A DNA stretch of 15,149 nt, from positions 1-15,149 of the forward strand of contig CALMJN010000444.1 in assembly GCA_937864385.1 (NCBI GenBank), written 5' to 3'. The stretch comes from an uncultured Methanosarcinales archaeon (GTDB lineage: Archaea; Halobacteriota; Methanosarcinia; Methanotrichales; Methanotrichaceae). The notes under the pieces are model-generated. The model ran no database searches. It saw only the letters and a list, made by a program, of their open reading frames with translations, and had not been told where the DNA came from. Below, one piece after another: positions 12,633 to 15,149 of this stretch (positions are counted from its first letter, which is position 1; each line of letters begins with the position of its first letter). Position numbers and translations under genes: made by a program.

Positions 12633-13880
12633 ATGGGCTTGCTCGGATTTGCGGAAATAGATATCTCCATACTGGTCTTAGCTCTGGTCCTCCTGCTCAT
12701 AGCCTTAAGAGGAGCGGGTGGAAGATCCCTGTCCATATGGCAGATTATGCTTCTGGGAGCCCTGGCGGTTCTCCTGACCGGTCAGATCTCTCCCCAGCAG
12801 GCTTTTCAGGCCATTAACCCTGATGTGATGATATTTCTGGCCGCTATGTTCGTCATAGGCCAGTCCATGCAGGAGAGCGGCTACTTGCTCTATCTCTTCA
12901 ACCGCATCTTCGGTCGGGCCAGGAATGCGGATCAGCTGGTGCTGCTCATCCTTTTTGCCATGGGATTTTTGTCCGCCCTGCTCATGAATGACACCCTGGC
13001 CATAATAGGAACGCCCTTGATGCTTTATTTCTCCCGGGAGCTGAAGATCTCGGCCAAGATGCTCCTTCTCACCCTGGCCTTTGCCGTGACCATAGGCAGC
13101 GCCATGAGCCCCATAGGAAACCCCCAGAATCTGCTCATAGCAATCAACTCCGGCCTTTCTAATCCATTCCTGGTCTTCTTGCAGCATCTGATGCTGCCCA
13201 CAGTGGCCAACCTCATCCTGGCCTATCTCCTGCTCCGGCTGTTCTATTCGGGGCAGTTTGAGAAAAAGCATTTGCAGATACAATCAGGGCAGATAATCGA
13301 TCCGACTTTGGCCCGCCTGTCCCGCCTATCATTCATTTTCCTCTTTGCTCTCATCCTGGCCAAGATGGGGGCGGTGCTTCTGGGCATAGGACAGGACTTT
13401 CCCCTTACCTATATCGCCCTGATCTCTGCTCTGCCGGTACTGCTCTTCAGCAGCCGGAGAATTGAAGTGGTGCGGGGGATCGACTGGTGCACACTGATCT
13501 TCTTTGCCGCCATGTTCGTGCTCATGGATGCCGTCTGGAGGTCAGGGTTCTTTCAGGCCCTTCTGGCCGGCTCCCATTCCGATCTGGCAACCGTTCCCGC
13601 CATTCTGGCCTTCAGCGTGGTCATGAGCCAGCTGGTCTCCAATGTTCCCCTGGTGGCCCTCTGCCAGCCCATGCTGGTCCATCCCAGCACCGAGGCTCTC
13701 ATGGCCCTGGCGGCAGGAAGCACCATCGCCGGAAACCTGTTCATCCTGGGAGCCGCCAGCAATGTGATCATCATCCAGAATGCGGAGAAGAGTGGTGAGA
13801 CAATCACCTTTCTGGAGTTCGCCAAAGTGGGAGTGCCGCTGACGGCTCTGAACATCCTGGTTTACTGGATCTTTCTCTAA
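12633..13880 (+). CDS. ArsB/NhaD/SLC13 ion-transporter-superfamily permease
   Basis: A 415-residue membrane protein without soluble inserts. The first half carries LLMNDTLAIIGTPLML and GSAMSPIGNPQNLLIA, the second SQLVSNVPLVALCQPML and AAGSTIAGNLFILGAASNVIIIQ. These paired re-entrant motifs, with the SNxP and GNPQN/GAASN loops, are typical of the ArsB/NhaD/CitM superfamily. The substrate (arsenite, Na+/H+, dicarboxylate, sulfate or another anion) cannot be fixed; no arsenic resistance gene is near. ATG at 12633 is supported by AGGA at 12621-12624, 8 nt upstream. It is transcribed alone from a TATA box at 12526-12533 behind an 8-bp tandem repeat. It differs clearly from the TrkA-C-containing permease at 7083 and is not a recent duplicate. 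Confidence 0.87.
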   Translation: MGLLGFAEIDISILVLALVLLLIALRGAGGRSLSIWQIMLLGALAVLLTGQISPQQAFQAINPDVMIFLAAMFVIGQSMQESGYLLYLFNRIFGRARNADQLVLLILFAMGFLSALLMNDTLAIIGTPLMLYFSRELKISAKMLLLTLAFAVTIGSAMSPIGNPQNLLIAINSGLSNPFLVFLQHLMLPTVANLILAYLLLRLFYSGQFEKKHLQIQSGQIIDPTLARLSRLSFIFLFALILAKMGAVLLGIGQDFPLTYIALISALPVLLFSSRRIEVVRGIDWCTLIFFAAMFVLMDAVWRSGFFQALLAGSHSDLATVPAILAFSVVMSQLVSNVPLVALCQPMLVHPSTEALMALAAGSTIAGNLFILGAASNVIIIQNAEKSGETITFLEFAKVGVPLTALNILVYWIFL

Positions 13881-13918
13881 AGGCCTGAACCCGAAGGCGA
13901 AGGCATCAGACAAATCAC

Positions 13919-13939
13919 GGGAGATCGATCATCTCTCCC
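13919..13939. terminator. Hairpin between convergent genes
   Basis: GGGAGA (13919-13924) and TCTCCC (13934-13939) form a six-base-pair stem with a 9-nt loop in the 73-nt gap between the permease stop and the methyltransferase stop. There is no T-run, so a terminator role is tentative. Confidence 0.3.
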
Positions 13940-13953
13940 CGCCACCCTCGTCC

Positions 13954-14652
13954 CTACGTTTTAATGCAGAAATACAGGCCGAAGAATCCATGCTTATGCT
14001 TGGAGCTTAGGATATCAAATCCAGCCCGCTCGATCATCCCTCTCATGATCCAGTCCAGGGTGGAGTACTCGTTTTTAACATGATCTGCCATTATGCCTGC
14101 GAATTCCTCTCCGCCTCTGATTGAGGCCTGGGCCATGAACTTTTGGAAATAGGCCTGGTAATCTGCCGCCTCAAATGAGTAGACCACATCCCGGAGGCAG
14201 AACCTCCCCCCCTCTTTTAGTAGACCAGCTATGCGGATCAGGGCAACCTGCTTCCAGAAGTCGGGCAGATGGTGCAGAGCGATCTGGGTGACAGCCGCGT
14301 CCACAGGAGGGCCGTGATGCTCATAGGTGAGAAAGCCTCCCGGAAGGAATTCAACATTTCTGATATCCCTTGCGACGGCCTTTTTCCGGGCGTATCTGAG
14401 CATGCCCTGGGATAGATCCATGGCATAGACCCGTGAACAGCGACAGGCGGCGGCCAGAGCGAACTCACCGGTCCCTGTTCCCAGCTCCAGAACACTCTGC
14501 TCCGGCTTCAGATCCAGGAAGTCCAATATCTCCTCTATCTCTCCGTCAATGTCTCGAACCCGTCTCATATTCCGGTCGTAGTCCTCAGCGATGGCATCGA
14601 AATCTGCACCGGGATGGTCGGGCTCGTGATACTGCCAGGATGGGATGGGCAT
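13954..14652 (-). CDS. Class I SAM-dependent methyltransferase
   Basis: A 232-residue soluble protein beginning MPIPSWQYHEPDHPG. It has an FDAIAEDYDRNM pre-motif, motif I VLELGTGTGEFALAAA (SAM glycine loop), an acidic strand end at VYAMDLSQGML, and a motif IV-like region DAAVTQIALHHLPDFWK, followed by LLKEGGRFCLRDVVYSF. This is the UbiE/MenG-like small-molecule methyltransferase fold; the substrate is unknown. ATG at 14652 is chosen because AAGGAGAT (14664-14657) lies at ideal spacing before it. A frame extension to an ATG at 14700 adds 16 residues and would put that ribosome-binding site inside the gene. It follows the small zinc protein on the minus strand, with about 75 nt between. Confidence 0.87.
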   Translation of the reverse strand: MPIPSWQYHEPDHPGADFDAIAEDYDRNMRRVRDIDGEIEEILDFLDLKPEQSVLELGTGTGEFALAAACRCSRVYAMDLSQGMLRYARKKAVARDIRNVEFLPGGFLTYEHHGPPVDAAVTQIALHHLPDFWKQVALIRIAGLLKEGGRFCLRDVVYSFEAADYQAYFQKFMAQASIRGGEEFAGIMADHVKNEYSTLDWIMRGMIERAGFDILSSKHKHGFFGLYFCIKT

Positions 14653-14727
14653 GTGAATCTCCTTAGTTGGTACTTGCTTATGACCTATCGTTTTTGACAT
14701 TCAATTCCATGAATGCGGCAATGCTGC

Positions 14728-14925
14728 TCAGGGATCATAGTGGCTGACGCAGATCCAGTGATAGTAACCGTGAATGCCCGTGCCGGTGACCTCGTCGAAC
14801 TCCTCCAGCTCCTGGCCGCAGATCTGGCAGATCTCGCCGTCGGGAACCTCGATCTCGCCATCATTGCATAGAACCACTACCATTGGCCTTGAGAGAGGCG
14901 GCGGAGGGCCTTGAAGCTTTCGCAT
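14728..14925 (-). CDS. Small zinc-binding protein, hypothetical
   Basis: A protein of 51-65 residues with CQIC (C33, C36), then H52, H56, C59 and H62 in IHGYYHWICVSHYDP. A CxxC pair followed by an HxxxHxxCxxH group is suited to one zinc ion in a treble-clef or LIM-like fold. No family name is assigned. The start is uncertain: ATG at 14925 has no Shine-Dalgarno and yields a low-complexity proline-rich opening, whereas ATG at 14883 (MVVVLCNDGEIEV) has AAGG just upstream and retains the whole metal site. The shorter form seems more likely. It lies between the CMD-family gene and the methyltransferase, all on the minus strand, and may be cotranscribed with them. Confidence 0.6.
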   Translation of the reverse strand: MRKLQGPPPPLSRPMVVVLCNDGEIEVPDGEICQICGQELEEFDEVTGTGIHGYYHWICVSHYDP

Positions 14926-14985
14926 CAGAGCTGCCGGCCATAGGCTGGGTCTCCATAAGCAGCGCCCTTCCTGATCCCACCAGGA

Positions 14986-15149
14986 TTAAAGCTGCTTTTC
15001 CAGCTTCGCTTCAAACTCCTGGAATTCTCGCAAGGCCGAGGCTAGCACCCTGGTCTGGCCGATGAGGGCGGCAATGAACACAGCATCCAGAATCTCGTCC
15101 TCGCTCGCTCCCGCGCGCGTAGCTGCGTTCATATGCACCTTCAGGCACT
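14986..15149 (-). CDS. Carboxymuconolactone decarboxylase/AhpD-like protein, C-terminal part
   Basis: The minus strand is open from the right window edge to a TAA at 14988-14986, encoding about 54 residues. It begins CLKVHMNAATRAGASEDEIL and continues AVFIAALIGQTRVLASALREF. This is the C-terminal half of the CMD/AhpD fold: the CxxxH is the second cysteine and histidine of the usual CxxCxxxH redox site, followed by the conserved GA(S/T)xxEI(L) helix start. The first cysteine and N-terminus lie outside the window. Members are small alkylhydroperoxidase-like or decarboxylase-like proteins; in anaerobes many are thought to act in thiol redox or peroxide removal. Which applies here cannot be told. 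Confidence 0.8.
   Translation of the reverse strand, partial: CLKVHMNAATRAGASEDEILDAVFIAALIGQTRVLASALREFQEFEAKLEKQL

Noticed and set aside
7083..13880. The two permeases as a recent gene duplication
   Set aside because: They differ in length, insert domains and helix-break motifs (QNVG/GGTVTMIASGP versus MNDT/GNPQN), so they are only distant members of one superfamily.
13487..13913. Alternative frames on both strands inside the second permease
   Set aside because: They are shadows of the well-supported membrane protein, with His/Gly/Gln-rich products.
1..15149. tRNA, rRNA or insertion-sequence genes
   Set aside because: No cloverleaf with conserved T-loop, no rRNA core motif, and no transposase with flanking inverted repeats was seen by eye on either strand; a covariance-model scan was not possible.

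Overview
The window looks like chromosomal DNA of a GC-rich euryarchaeon, most plausibly an acetoclastic methanogen of the Methanothrix/Methanosarcina lineage. The signs are an archaeal MJ1255-type glycosyltransferase, a flavoprotein with the compact Isf-type cysteine cluster, an amphi-Trp protein, GTG/TTG starts, and TATA boxes about 26 nt before leaderless or near-leaderless starts. Taxonomy is inferred from gene content only; no rRNA or tRNA gene is visible.

Layout. (1) 1-632: the C-terminal part of an AT-rich, foreign-looking DNA methyltransferase that runs off the left edge. (2) 745-2264: an MJ1255-like glycosyltransferase and a small cysteine-containing protein. (3) 2411-5047, minus strand: a three-gene unit of GbsR/MarR-like regulator, cysteine-cluster protein and DHA2-type MFS exporter. 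(4) 5144-6608, minus strand: a decayed C-terminal remnant of a CAX-type Ca2+/H+ antiporter, a pyruvate-kinase alpha/beta-domain-like protein and an Isf-like flavoprotein. (5) 6737-11371, plus strand: an amphi-Trp protein, then the main cluster: an SLC13-type permease with internal TrkA-C domains, a CstB-like metallo-beta-lactamase/double-rhodanese protein, and two half-size YeeE/YedE transporters. (6) 11428-11928: a HAD-like protein. (7) 11929-12632: a 700-bp low-coding stretch with a perfect operator-like palindrome, a possible 28-residue membrane peptide, two short tandem repeats and a promoter. (8) 12633-13880: a second ion-transporter-superfamily permease. (9) 13954-15149, minus strand: a SAM methyltransferase, a small zinc-binding protein and the C-terminal part of a carboxymuconolactone decarboxylase/AhpD-like protein.

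Function. The most coherent unit is 7083-11371. Its gene set resembles bacterial BigR/Blh and Cst operons, in which a persulfide dioxygenase-rhodanese enzyme and YeeE/YedE membrane proteins handle sulfide, persulfide or thiosulfate. A three-domain CstB-type enzyme in a presumed strict anaerobe is notable because the known enzymes use O2. The regulator/Cys-protein/MFS unit looks like a self-contained efflux or stress module. The 11929-12632 stretch holds most of the unexplained structure.
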